Source: an uncultured Pelagibacteraceae bacterium (GTDB lineage Bacteria > Pseudomonadota > Alphaproteobacteria > Pelagibacterales > Pelagibacteraceae). Taken from it: a stretch of 64,000 bases of DNA. The DNA is taken from the NCBI GenBank assembly GCA_902573235.1, contig CACGIZ010000001.1:119399-183398 (forward strand). The letters are read 5' to 3'. The position numbers and the translations under genes were made by a program. The notes beneath the pieces were generated by a model. The model was not told the origin of the DNA and made no database searches. It saw nothing but the letters and a program-made list of their open reading frames with translations. Shown here one piece after another: positions 27,225 to 35,153 of the stretch (position 1 is its first letter; each line of letters begins with the position of its first letter).

Positions 27225-28278
27225 AAACTATTTTGAAATTAAAAATGTTGATTTTAGTGTTGATGGTAAAACTAAAGTAAAAAATGTTTCCTTTTCCATA
27301 GAAAACGAAGGAGATATAATATGTTTATTAGGACCGTCAGGCATAGGAAAAACTACTATACTAAGAACTATAGCAGGTTTAGAAAAAATTAAAAAAGGTT
27401 CAATAAAATTAAACGGTAAAACAATTTCATCTGAAAACATTAATATAGAACCTGAAAATAGAAATATATCACTTGCTTTCCAAGATAATAGTTTGTTCCC
27501 TCATTATACAGTTGAGAAAAATATTTTATTAGGTTCAAATAGAAATAAAGAAAATAATAAAAAAAGACTTTCTTTAAAAGAAATAGTAGATTTATTAGAT
27601 ATTTTTCACATACTTAATAAATACCCGCATGAAATAAGTGCTGGAGAAGCTCAACGTGCGTCACTTGCAAGATCTCTTATTACCCAACCAGATCTTTTAT
27701 TATTAGATGAACCTTTATCAAATGTTGATCAAAGTTTTAAAGAAGAAATTCAAGTAAGATTAAAAAAGATTTTACATCAATTAAAAATTACAACGATTAT
27801 AGTAACACATGACTCATACGAAGCATTTTATTTGGGATCTAAATGTGGGATTATTTTAAATCAAGGACTTAAACAATTTGATGACCCTTATAAAGTTTAC
27901 CATTTTCCAAATTCAATTGAGGTGGTTAATTTCTTAAATAGGGGAATTTTGATTCCTGCTAAAGTAACCGGAAAAAAAACTTTAGAAAATTGGGATTTAG
28001 GTACAATTGAAGGAAATTTTATTAAAGAGTATCCAAAGGGCTCAAATGTACAGTTATTACTTCAACCAGAGGACTTAGAACATGATGACACTAGCAATCT
28101 AAAGCTTGAAGTGGTTGATAGAAAATTTAGAGGAACTAACTTTATATATACACTTAAAACACCCAGTAACACTTTAATACCTGTTTTTGTTCATTCTCAT
28201 CACATCCATCAACACGAAGTTGATGAAAAATTTGGTATTAAAAGACCAATACATATTGATCATATAGTTTGCTTCTAA
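27217..28278 (+). CDS. fbpC: Fe(III) ABC transporter ATP-binding protein
   Basis: A 353-residue ABC ATPase with Walker A GPSGIGKTTI (about residues 39-48), Q-loop FQDNSLFPHYT, signature SAGEAQRASLAR (SGGQ-like, here SAGEA), Walker B LLLLDEPLSNVD and switch His in VTHDSYEAF. A C-terminal regulatory TOBE-like domain follows (QPEDLEHDD onward). The start overlaps fbpB. The signature motif variation SAGE instead of SGGQ is within the family range for iron importers. Confidence 0.95.
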   Translation: MNKNYFEIKNVDFSVDGKTKVKNVSFSIENEGDIICLLGPSGIGKTTILRTIAGLEKIKKGSIKLNGKTISSENINIEPENRNISLAFQDNSLFPHYTVEKNILLGSNRNKENNKKRLSLKEIVDLLDIFHILNKYPHEISAGEAQRASLARSLITQPDLLLLDEPLSNVDQSFKEEIQVRLKKILHQLKITTIIVTHDSYEAFYLGSKCGIILNQGLKQFDDPYKVYHFPNSIEVVNFLNRGILIPAKVTGKKTLENWDLGTIEGNFIKEYPKGSNVQLLLQPEDLEHDDTSNLKLEVVDRKFRGTNFIYTLKTPSNTLIPVFVHSHHIHQHEVDEKFGIKRPIHIDHIVCF

Positions 28279-28292
28279 TAAAAACCTCTTAA

Positions 28293-28982
28293 ATGAATAG
28301 TAATTTTAAGGTTTTTCTAAAAGGAATTATGGACGTCAGTCCATTAATGATTCCTGTTGTTCCCTTTGGTTTGATATTCGGAGTTCTGGCTATTGATATT
28401 GGCTTTAGTCCACTTGAAACTATGGGAATGTCATTGATAATTTTTGGAGGGGCTTCTCAAATAGTTTTATTGCAATTATTTTCTGGAGGAGCTTCATCAT
28501 TAGTCATTATTAGTTCTGTTGGAGCAGTAAACTCAAGACATTTACTTTATGGTGCTGTTGTTTCAGAACATTTATCAGATTTAAAATTAATCTGGAAAAT
28601 TATCATCTCATATTTTTTAATCGATCAAGCATTTGCAATATCGAATGAGTACCTTAAAAAAAATAAACAAAGTAATAAATATTTTCATTTAGTTGGTGGT
28701 GGTGCTACTTGTTGGGTGATTTGGCAATCAACTACATTTTTAGGAATTGTATTGGGTGAAGCAATACCAGATAAACTTGGATTAAGTTTTGCTGTTCCTT
28801 TAACTTTTCTTGCATTACTAGTGAACGATTTTAGAAAGCTGATAAATGTTGTTGTTATAATTATTTCTGGATTAGTAGCTACAATTGGTTTTAATTATAT
28901 TCCTTTTAAAGCTTACGTAATAGTATCTGCTTTAATCGGATTATTTACAGCTATGATTTTAACAAAAGTAATTAAAAAATAA
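28293..28982 (+). CDS. azlC: AzlC-family branched-chain amino acid exporter subunit
   Basis: A 229-residue membrane protein with about six to seven segments. AzlC features include PFGLIFGVLAIDIGFSPLETMGMSLIIFGGASQIVLLQLF and GAVNSRHLLYGAVVSEHL (the N.RH.LYG motif). It pairs with the small AzlD partner, whose start overlaps this stop by one base. It likely exports branched-chain or related amino acids. Confidence 0.93.
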   Translation: MNSNFKVFLKGIMDVSPLMIPVVPFGLIFGVLAIDIGFSPLETMGMSLIIFGGASQIVLLQLFSGGASSLVIISSVGAVNSRHLLYGAVVSEHLSDLKLIWKIIISYFLIDQAFAISNEYLKKNKQSNKYFHLVGGGATCWVIWQSTTFLGIVLGEAIPDKLGLSFAVPLTFLALLVNDFRKLINVVVIIISGLVATIGFNYIPFKAYVIVSALIGLFTAMILTKVIKK

Positions 28983-29296
28983 TGAGCAATTGGTCTTTAA
29001 TAATATATTGTGGCATAATCACCTATCTTACTAGGTTTTCAATGATAGCATTGATTAAAAAAGAGATGTTTAATGACAGGATCAGAGAAATATTATCATA
29101 TGTACCCTCAGCAATATTCCCAGCAATCATTTTTCCGGCAATTTTTATTAATGACTCAGGATTATTCCAAATCGAAGATAACCCAAAGATAATAGCAGCT
29201 TTAATTGCAATGATAATTGGAATATTTTCCAGAAGTATACTTGCGACAATATTTTCTGGATTAGCTTCTTATTGGTTTTTAATATTTGTAGTATAA
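28982..29296 (+). CDS. azlD: AzlD-family exporter subunit
   Basis: A 104-residue protein with about four membrane helices, the standard AzlD size. It begins with a membrane segment containing CGIITYLTRFSMIALI and has the SYVPSAIFPAIIFPAIF motif of the family. It forms the exporter together with AzlC encoded immediately upstream. The start codon overlaps the azlC stop. Confidence 0.9.
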   Translation: MSNWSLIIYCGIITYLTRFSMIALIKKEMFNDRIREILSYVPSAIFPAIIFPAIFINDSGLFQIEDNPKIIAALIAMIIGIFSRSILATIFSGLASYWFLIFVV

Positions 29297-29302
29297 AAAA
29301 TA

Positions 29303-29671
29303 ATGAAAAAAGTTTTTATATTTTTATTCTTTTTGTTGTCATTGAATGCGAATGCGATGGAAAAAGAGACAACTTTTAGCAAAGAGTTATTTGACAAAGC
29401 TCAATCAGATGGAAAGATTGTGATAGTCAGTTCTTGGATAAAATATTGCACATCATGTGCAAGCCAAATGAAAGTTTTAAACAAAGCAAAAAATGAATTT
29501 GATAATATTGAATACTTTACATTTGATGTAACAAATAAAGATATTGCAAAATTTTTTGATGTTCAATATCAAACAACACTTTTAATTTATAAAAATAGTG
29601 AATTAGTTTATAGAAGCATTGGTGAAACGTCTAAAGACTTAATTTATAAAGCGATAAAATCCTCAATTTAA
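29303..29671 (+). CDS. Exported thioredoxin-like protein
   Basis: A 122-residue protein with a signal peptide (VFIFLFFLLSLNANA) and a thioredoxin fold. The redox motif is WIKYCTSCASQM, i.e. CTSC at about residues 49-52, and the cis-proline loop region is replaced by FDVQYQTTLLIY, which lacks the usual cis-Pro (the normal P is T here). It resembles the C-terminal domain of DsbD rather than TrxA. It probably acts on disulfides in the periplasm. It ends by overlapping four bases with the convergent hydrolase gene. Confidence 0.8.
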   Translation: MKKVFIFLFFLLSLNANAMEKETTFSKELFDKAQSDGKIVIVSSWIKYCTSCASQMKVLNKAKNEFDNIEYFTFDVTNKDIAKFFDVQYQTTLLIYKNSELVYRSIGETSKDLIYKAIKSSI

Positions 29672-30354
29672 ATATCGATACCTAACTTTATATTTCTAGC
29701 AACGTTTGTCTCAAGTTCAGTTGGTTTTTTAAGTTCTAAATTATTCATAATATCAATGTATTCATCAACACTATTTACTTGTAGTCTTGGATTTTGTTTT
29801 TTCTCTTTTCCAATAGTACTCACTTTTTCACCTTTATAATCATGAGCAGGATATAAAAGAGTTTCCTCTGGTAACTTTAAAAGCTTGTTAAATATTGAAT
29901 TATATGAGTCTTTTGCATTTCCATTTTGAAAATCAGTTCTACCAGTCCCATTTATTAATAATGTATCACCTGAAAAAAGATGATTTTTCATAAGAAAACT
30001 ATAGCTGTCAGAAGTATGTCCAGGTGTGTAAATTGCTTTAATTTTAATATCTTCCAAATCAATATATTCATCATCTTTAACTTTTATTTCAACTGAGTCA
30101 GCAGGAGTATTTTCACCCATAATTGTTGAACATTTTGTAATATTTTTTAATTTAGATGCACCTGTCACATGATCTGCATGAATATGAGTATCAATTACTT
30201 TGACTAATTTTAAATCTAATTCTTTTAGTAATTTTATGTAATCGTTTACATTTTCTAAAACCGGATCAATTATTAATGCTTCTCTCCCTTTTCCTGATGA
30301 GATTAAATAAGTATATGTTGAGGACTTAGTATCGAATAATTGTTTAAAAATCAT
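29668..30354 (-). CDS. Metallo-beta-lactamase-fold hydrolase, ETHE1/persulfide dioxygenase-like
   Basis: A protein of about 228 residues if started at the second Met (MIFKQLFDTKSSTY, ATG at 30354), which matches the usual N-terminus of the family; the ORF track adds 12 residues upstream. Metal ligands are in THIHADHVTGASKL, PGHTSDSY, FSGDTLLINGTGRTDFQNG and YPAHDYKG. The GRTDFQ motif marks the ETHE1 group, which oxidises glutathione persulfide to sulfite; glyoxalase II-like activity is the alternative. It could feed sulfite to the AprABM system at 56942. Confidence 0.85.
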   Translation of the reverse strand: MIFKQLFDTKSSTYTYLISSGKGREALIIDPVLENVNDYIKLLKELDLKLVKVIDTHIHADHVTGASKLKNITKCSTIMGENTPADSVEIKVKDDEYIDLEDIKIKAIYTPGHTSDSYSFLMKNHLFSGDTLLINGTGRTDFQNGNAKDSYNSIFNKLLKLPEETLLYPAHDYKGEKVSTIGKEKKQNPRLQVNSVDEYIDIMNNLELKKPTELETNVARNIKLGIDI

Positions 30355-30424
30355 TATTTTATAATAACATACAAGTACAAATTGACCCATTGTTTATGCA
30401 TTAAATAATACTAATTATTTATAT

Positions 30425-30928
30425 ATGAAATTCATAAAAATATTATTTGTTTTATTATTTTTTAATTCGATTGCCTATGCAGACAAAAACATGAAGATAG
30501 GTTCTAAAGGAAATGAAAGTGAAATTTCTCGTGTAATCAAAGTTGTCATGTACGATAACTATTACGAGCCAAATTCTTTTCAAATTAAAGCAGGGGAAAC
30601 AATCAAGTTTGAAGTTGAAAACGCAGGTATGCTTGTTCACGAATTTAATATTGCAAATAAAATCATGCATATGAAACATCAACCAGAGATGCAAAAAATG
30701 GCTGAAAACGGAATTCTTCTTGCTTTTTCTATTGATAAAGAAAAAATGAAAAAAATGGCAAAGATGGATAAGTCAATGGGTCATTCACATAGTAATAGCG
30801 TTTTGTTAGAGCCAAAACAAAAGGGAGACATAATCTGGAAATTTGATAATGCAGTTAACATTGAAGTAGCATGTAATGTTCCTGGACATTATCAAGTTGG
30901 AATGATTGCCAAAGTTGATATAAATTAA
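30425..30928 (+). CDS. Exported cupredoxin-domain copper protein
   Basis: A 167-residue protein with signal peptide (ILFVLLFFNSIAYA). The mature part is a plastocyanin/azurin-like domain: VVMYDNYYEPNSFQIKAGETIKFEVENAGMLVHEFNIA contains one Cu-ligand His (VHEF), and the C-terminal loop CNVPGHYQVGM supplies Cys, His and Met ligands. A Met/His-rich insert (MHMKHQPEMQKM, MAKMDKSMGHSHSN) between them suggests extra copper sites. It probably carries or stores copper in the periplasm. The DUF4396 membrane protein follows after one base. Confidence 0.9.
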   Translation: MKFIKILFVLLFFNSIAYADKNMKIGSKGNESEISRVIKVVMYDNYYEPNSFQIKAGETIKFEVENAGMLVHEFNIANKIMHMKHQPEMQKMAENGILLAFSIDKEKMKKMAKMDKSMGHSHSNSVLLEPKQKGDIIWKFDNAVNIEVACNVPGHYQVGMIAKVDIN

Positions 30929-30929
30929 C

Positions 30930-31379
30930 TTGATGGACAGTACAGTTAAAACCAATTTTAATTGGTCTTGCAAAAATACTTGGAATAGAAGTGCAAAAAA
31001 TACTGCATGGTGTCTATTAGGTTGTGCTATTGGAGATTTTGGAACAATCTTATTTTTTCAATTGACTAAAATTCCTTTCCCAGTTTTTGGAATAATGACT
31101 TTAGCAGTTATAAATGGTTTAATCACAAGTATTATTCTAGAAACAATAGTTTTGATGAAACAAAATCTTAATTTTTCAAAAGCTTTTAAAACAGCAATGG
31201 GAATGAGTTTTATTTCTATGATTAGTATGGAAGTTACAATGAATTTAACTGACTATTTCTTAACTGGGGGTGCAATTTTAACTTGGTGGGTGATACCAAT
31301 TATGCTTATAGTTGGATTTCTAACTCCTTGGCCGTATAACTACTGGAGACTAAAAAAATTTGGTATTGCGTGTCATTAA
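30930..31379 (+). CDS. DUF4396 membrane protein
   Basis: A 149-residue protein with about four membrane segments. NTAWCLLGCAIGDFGTILFF (a CxxxC-type pair inside the first segment) and MGMSFISMISMEVTMNLTDYFLTGG match DUF4396, a family found next to copper genes. Methionine-rich membrane stretches (MGMSFISMISMEVTMN) suit copper handling. It directly follows the cupredoxin gene. Transport is an inference. Confidence 0.8.
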   Translation: MMDSTVKTNFNWSCKNTWNRSAKNTAWCLLGCAIGDFGTILFFQLTKIPFPVFGIMTLAVINGLITSIILETIVLMKQNLNFSKAFKTAMGMSFISMISMEVTMNLTDYFLTGGAILTWWVIPIMLIVGFLTPWPYNYWRLKKFGIACH

Positions 31380-32077
31380 AGAATTGGGACTATAAAACTT
31401 GGCTTTCATCTAAAAAATATATTTATTCCTTTAATAATTTTTTAATAAAACAAGTTAAATTAGATAAAAATTCCCATATTCTAGATATTGGTTGTGGACG
31501 GGGTAAGATATTAGGATCTTTATATTCAAGATTAAGATTAAAAAACAAACCAATTGGAATCGATATAGAAAGTCATAAAGATAGAGATAAAAGAATTCAT
31601 TTTAAAAAAATTGATGCAACAACATATCTTAAGAGTAATAATAAAAAATTTGATTTAATTTTAATTAAACAAACAATTCATCTTTTAAATTTTAAAGAAA
31701 TTAAAAAGTTAATTTTTATTTGTAAATCTAGACTTAAAAATAAGGGAAATATTGCTATTTTTACTTTAGAGACTTCTAAAAATGAAATTCCTGCTTTTTC
31801 ATTAATGTTAAAAAGACTTAAATTGTCCTTAGAAAGAGATAAAAAAATAATAAGATTTATTTCAAAAAATTATCGAAAAATTAAAAAAACAAGATTTTTA
31901 TTCAAAGTAAAATTATCACGGAATAAATATACAAAGATGATTAAAAATAGGTACATTTCAACATTACTAGGATTAAGCCCATCAGAAATTTCTAAGGGCA
32001 TTAACGAAATTAATCGTAAATACCAAAAATCATTGATTTTTAATGATAAATTGATCTGCTTAATTTTAGAAAAATAA
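31370..32077 (+). CDS. Class I SAM-dependent methyltransferase
   Basis: A 235-residue methyltransferase with SAM motif I HILDIGCGRGKILGSLY (about residues 36-52), acidic motif II GIDIE and motif IV FDLILIKQTIHLL. The start is a GTG overlapping the end of the DUF4396 gene by ten bases. The rest is lysine-rich, and the substrate is unknown. It ends just before the structured gap at 32086. Confidence 0.8.
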   Translation: MSLKNWDYKTWLSSKKYIYSFNNFLIKQVKLDKNSHILDIGCGRGKILGSLYSRLRLKNKPIGIDIESHKDRDKRIHFKKIDATTYLKSNNKKFDLILIKQTIHLLNFKEIKKLIFICKSRLKNKGNIAIFTLETSKNEIPAFSLMLKRLKLSLERDKKIIRFISKNYRKIKKTRFLFKVKLSRNKYTKMIKNRYISTLLGLSPSEISKGINEINRKYQKSLIFNDKLICLILEK

Positions 32078-32085
32078 TTTTTTTA

Positions 32086-32176
32086 CTTAAGGGTTCGCTC
32101 TTTCGTTCTCCAACCAAAAGAGCTCCCTTAAGTCGCCTTCTCGGCTTTTAAGTCCGAATGGACTTCAAGTTTTTTG
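32086..32176 (+). ncRNA. Candidate structured RNA / 3'-UTR with three stems and a U run
   Basis: Stem 1: cttaaggg (32086-32093) with cccttaag (32125-32132), enclosing gctcttt/aaagagc (32097-32103/32117-32123), 15 pairs in total. Stem 2: gcc-ttctc-ggc (32135-32145). Stem 3: aagtcc-gaat-ggactt (32150-32165) followed by six T (32170-32175). The last stem is a Rho-independent terminator on the plus strand. The block begins nine bases after the methyltransferase stop and could be its 3' UTR or an independent small RNA. No known RNA family was recognised. Confidence 0.6.
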
Positions 32177-32208
32177 TATTCGTTTATTTGAAATATAAAG
32201 CTACCCAG

Positions 32209-32235
32209 CTAAGTGTCAGGTGGCATTTGATTCAT
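32209..32235 (-). other. Octapeptide mini-ORF with a near-perfect Shine-Dalgarno
   Basis: On the minus strand AAGGAGGT (32250-32243) is followed at a seven-base spacing by an ATG at 32235 encoding MNQMPPDT and then TAG. Such a strong ribosome-binding site is unusual in this genome, where most genes have weak ones. It may be a leader peptide or an antisense transcript, or chance. There is no gene downstream on that strand, only the structured block at 32086-32176. Confidence 0.35.
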
Positions 32236-32272
32236 TAATTTTACCTCCTTGCAATAAAATTAATTTTTAGAG

Positions 32273-32331
32273 AGGTTGTATTCAACTAATATATTTTAGT
32301 TTGATTAAAATATATTTCTTGAATACAACCT
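32273..32331. repeat. 59-bp long palindrome in the intergenic gap
   Basis: Two 26-base arms (aggttgtattcaa... and ...ttgaatacaacct) with two mismatches enclose a seven-base loop, gtttgat. The inner arms are atatatttta/taaaatatat. It can fold to an unusually long hairpin on either strand. It is flanked by the mini-ORF ribosome-binding site on one side and by about 95 bases leading to a small membrane-protein gene on the other. Bases 32332-32424 show no clear feature beyond AT-rich sequence. Confidence 0.85.
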
Positions 32332-32424
32332 GTCTGTTTTATATATTTCGCACATCAAAAAAAACTTCCCTTTTTAAGAGAAATTTTAATTTGCATTAGT
32401 ATTTAATTTATATAATCTTAATGC

Positions 32425-32604
32425 ATGAAATATATTAGTGGTCTTATAAAATTAATAACAAGTTTAATTGTTTCTACGATTATAATTTATGCAATAAATT
32501 TTGTTGCTGGTTTTGCTGGTGCAGATTACACATTTACTAACGGTGAAGTTTTTGTAATTTGGATTTTAATGGCAATTTTAGTAAATAATTGTTTCAATAA
32601 ATAA
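32425..32604 (+). CDS. Two-span small membrane protein, 59 aa (not in ORF track)
   Basis: The frame MKYISGLIKLITSLIVSTII... has two hydrophobic helices (residues about 8-32 and 41-55) joined by a polar loop AGADYTFTNGEV. It ends ahead of the TPP riboswitch by about 50 bases. No family recognised. It lies between the palindrome and the riboswitch with its own start, so it may be independently transcribed. Confidence 0.5.
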   Translation: MKYISGLIKLITSLIVSTIIIYAINFVAGFAGADYTFTNGEVFVIWILMAILVNNCFNK

Positions 32605-32657
32605 CAATCTTAATTTGAAAAATTACTTTCCTAAACAACTAAAGTGTTATATTGAAT

Positions 32658-32725
32658 TGTTAGGGGTGTCTTTATAGACTGAGATTATACCCTTGGAACC
32701 TGTCCGGTAATTCAGAAAGGGAGAA
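32658..32725 (+). promoter_or_regulatory. TPP riboswitch (THI element)
   Basis: The conserved core is present in order: aggggtgtc, actgagattatac, ccttggaacctg, ccggtaattc and aaagggaga. These match the TPP aptamer's P2/J3-2 ctgaga and P4/P5 gaacctg motifs. The 3' strand ends in the SD-like gggaga seven bases before the ATG at 32728, so ligand binding would hide the ribosome-binding site. It controls the downstream symporter. Confidence 0.97.
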
Positions 32726-32727
32726 TA

Positions 32728-34170
32728 ATGGATAAAACATACTTTCTAACTCAATCTACATCATTAACAATAGTTATTACTATAAGTCTTATTTTCTTAA
32801 TATTAGGAATTTATCACTCAAACAAATTTCAAGGATTGAAAAATTATTTAACTGCTAATAGAAATATTGGAACATTTTCATTAACATCAAGTTTAATTGC
32901 TTCAGCTCTAGGTGCTTGGATTTTATTTGGTCCTGCTTCGGCTTCAACTTGGGGAGGGATGGGTGCAATTATTGGATATTCTTTAGGTACAGCATTTCCA
33001 ATGTTTTTTCTTATTTTTTTAGGAAAAAAAATTAGAAAAGAATTCCCTAAAGGTTCCACTTTAGTTGAATTTATAAGAAAAAAATTTGGAAAAAGTTTGT
33101 TCAAACTTATTTTACTAATGACAATATTTTATATGTTTATTTTTTTATGTGCAGAAGTGACTGCTGTAGCAGTATTAATCAATTATATATCTGGTACTGA
33201 ACTATGGTTAACTGCTTTGATAGTTCTATTATCCACATTAATTTATACTTTATATGGTGGTTTAAAGGCTTCTATTTTTACAGATAATATTCAAATGATC
33301 GTAATTTTCGTATTATTATTAATATCATTAATTTATATTAATTCATTTTCTGGTTCTCAATTTTCTTTTGAATTCATAAAGGAAAAAAATCCCCATCTTC
33401 TGAGTAGTGAATATATTCCAGGTTACACTGCTGGTTTAACTTTTTTTATTGCAGTTGCTGCAACAAATTTATTTCATCAAGGTAATTGGCAACGTGTTTA
33501 TGCTGCTAAAGATTATAAAACATTGAAAAAAAGTTTAATAATTTCTTTTTTTGTAATTATACCTATTGTTTTTTATATGGGTTTTTCTGGAATGGTTGCC
33601 TTTTCAATAGATCCAAATATAAGACCTGATCTTGGTTTTTTCTCCTTATTACTTAAAGAAAAAACCACCTTATTATCTGTTTTCATAATAGTGCTTGGTT
33701 TAGCCTTAACTATTTCGACTGTAGATACTTTAATAAATGCGATATCAAGTTTGATTGTTGTTGATGGAAAAGCTGTATTCAATTTTAAAAAAAAAACAAA
33801 TTACCTTAGATTCTCTAAATTTGTAATAATTTTTTTATCGATAATTTCATTTGTTGTAGCTTCAAAAGGTTTTGATATTTTATATCTATTTTTATTAGCG
33901 GATTTATTCTGTTGTACATTTGTATTAACTATTTTTTATAGTTTTTATAATAAGAATATTTCTGAAAAAACAGCTTATATTGCAATAATAATTGGATTAA
34001 TAAGTGGTATTTTATTTTTTCCTTCACCAGATTTTTCAAAAAGTTTACTAATCGGTATTTTGATACCTAAAGAATTGATAACACCTTTTATCTCTCAATC
34101 ATTATTATTTTTGTCTTTCCTTGTGGCAACTTTACTTCCATTTCTCGTGATTAAAGCTAAAAAGATATAA
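32728..34170 (+). CDS. thiV: Sodium:solute symporter, thiamine-pyrimidine (HMP) uptake candidate
   Basis: A 480-residue sodium:solute symporter with about thirteen membrane segments. SSS features include the NIGTFSLTSSLIASALGAWILFGPASASTWGG region, the TLYGGLKASIFTDNIQM segment and a sodium-site-like LALTISTVDTLINAISSLIVVD. Regulation by the TPP riboswitch immediately upstream ties it to thiamine. In SAR11 the riboswitch-controlled SSS gene thiV was proposed to import the pyrimidine precursor HMP. The substrate assignment rests on that published proposal and not on residues in the sequence. Confidence 0.88.
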   Translation: MDKTYFLTQSTSLTIVITISLIFLILGIYHSNKFQGLKNYLTANRNIGTFSLTSSLIASALGAWILFGPASASTWGGMGAIIGYSLGTAFPMFFLIFLGKKIRKEFPKGSTLVEFIRKKFGKSLFKLILLMTIFYMFIFLCAEVTAVAVLINYISGTELWLTALIVLLSTLIYTLYGGLKASIFTDNIQMIVIFVLLLISLIYINSFSGSQFSFEFIKEKNPHLLSSEYIPGYTAGLTFFIAVAATNLFHQGNWQRVYAAKDYKTLKKSLIISFFVIIPIVFYMGFSGMVAFSIDPNIRPDLGFFSLLLKEKTTLLSVFIIVLGLALTISTVDTLINAISSLIVVDGKAVFNFKKKTNYLRFSKFVIIFLSIISFVVASKGFDILYLFLLADLFCCTFVLTIFYSFYNKNISEKTAYIAIIIGLISGILFFPSPDFSKSLLIGILIPKELITPFISQSLLFLSFLVATLLPFLVIKAKKI

Positions 34171-34214
34171 TATAAGCTCATTGTATTAATAGAATTAATA
34201 GCTATAAATCATTT

Positions 34215-35153
34215 TTGATGACACAAAACCAGATAGTAATCAATAATCTATCAAAAGTTTATGATAATGGCTTTAATGCTTTAAAAAATATTAATTTGAA
34301 TATTAAAAAGGGTGAAATTTTTGCTATGCTTGGTCCAAACGGAGCGGGTAAAACAACTCTTATAAGTATTATTTGTGGAATAGTGAATCCTACTTCAGGT
34401 AATGTGACTGTAGATAATTACGATATTATAAATGAGTATAGAGAAACTCGATCGAGAATAGGATTAGTTCCTCAAGAATTAACATTGGAGCAATTTGAAA
34501 CAGTTTTTAATAATGTTTCATACTCAAGAGGTCTTTATGGAAAAAAACCCAATCCTTCTCACATAGAGAAAGTTCTAAAGCAGTTAAGCTTGTGGGATAA
34601 GAAAGATCTAAGATTAAGACAATTGTCAGGTGGAATGAAAAGAAGAGTCTTAATCGCCAAAGCTTTGTCTCACGAACCATCAATTCTATTTTTAGATGAA
34701 CCTACAGCTGGTGTAGATGTCGAATTAAGACAAGAAATGTGGAAAGTAGTTGAAAGTTTAAGAAAAACTGGTGTTACAATTATTTTGACTACACACTATA
34801 TTGAAGAAGCAGAAGCTATTGCTGATCGAGTAGGGGTAATAAATCAAGGTGAAATTATTGTTGTAGATGAAACACAACAATTATTAAAAAAAATGGGACA
34901 TAAAAAATTGACTGTTGAATTACAAGATAAGATTTCAGAAATTCCCTCATCACTTGAAAAGTATAATTTATCTATAGGTTCAAATATGGTTAGCTTAAAC
35001 TACACTTATAATGTTCAAGCAAAACGAACTGGTATTACAAATTTATTACAAGATTTAAAAGATGCTGGACTTAAGTTGAAAGACCTGAAAACTGAGCAAA
35101 GCACTTTAGAAAAAATTTTTGTTAGTTTAGTTAGAGAGAAAAATGAAAATTAA
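34215..35153 (+). CDS. ABC-2 type transporter ATP-binding protein
   Basis: A 312-residue ABC ATPase with Walker A GPNGAGKTTLI (about residues 39-49), Q-loop VPQELTLEQ, signature LSGGMKRRVLIAKAL, Walker B ILFLDEPTAGVD and switch His TTHYIEEAEAIADR. The C-terminal part (KKLTVELQDKI onward) is the extension seen in drug, lipid or polysaccharide exporters. The stop overlaps the start of the permease gene by eleven bases. Confidence 0.93.
   Translation: MMTQNQIVINNLSKVYDNGFNALKNINLNIKKGEIFAMLGPNGAGKTTLISIICGIVNPTSGNVTVDNYDIINEYRETRSRIGLVPQELTLEQFETVFNNVSYSRGLYGKKPNPSHIEKVLKQLSLWDKKDLRLRQLSGGMKRRVLIAKALSHEPSILFLDEPTAGVDVELRQEMWKVVESLRKTGVTIILTTHYIEEAEAIADRVGVINQGEIIVVDETQQLLKKMGHKKLTVELQDKISEIPSSLEKYNLSIGSNMVSLNYTYNVQAKRTGITNLLQDLKDAGLKLKDLKTEQSTLEKIFVSLVREKNEN

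Noticed and set aside
32273-32331. Long palindrome as an insertion-sequence end or CRISPR repeat.
   Set aside because: It occurs once, with no transposase, target duplication or spacer array nearby.
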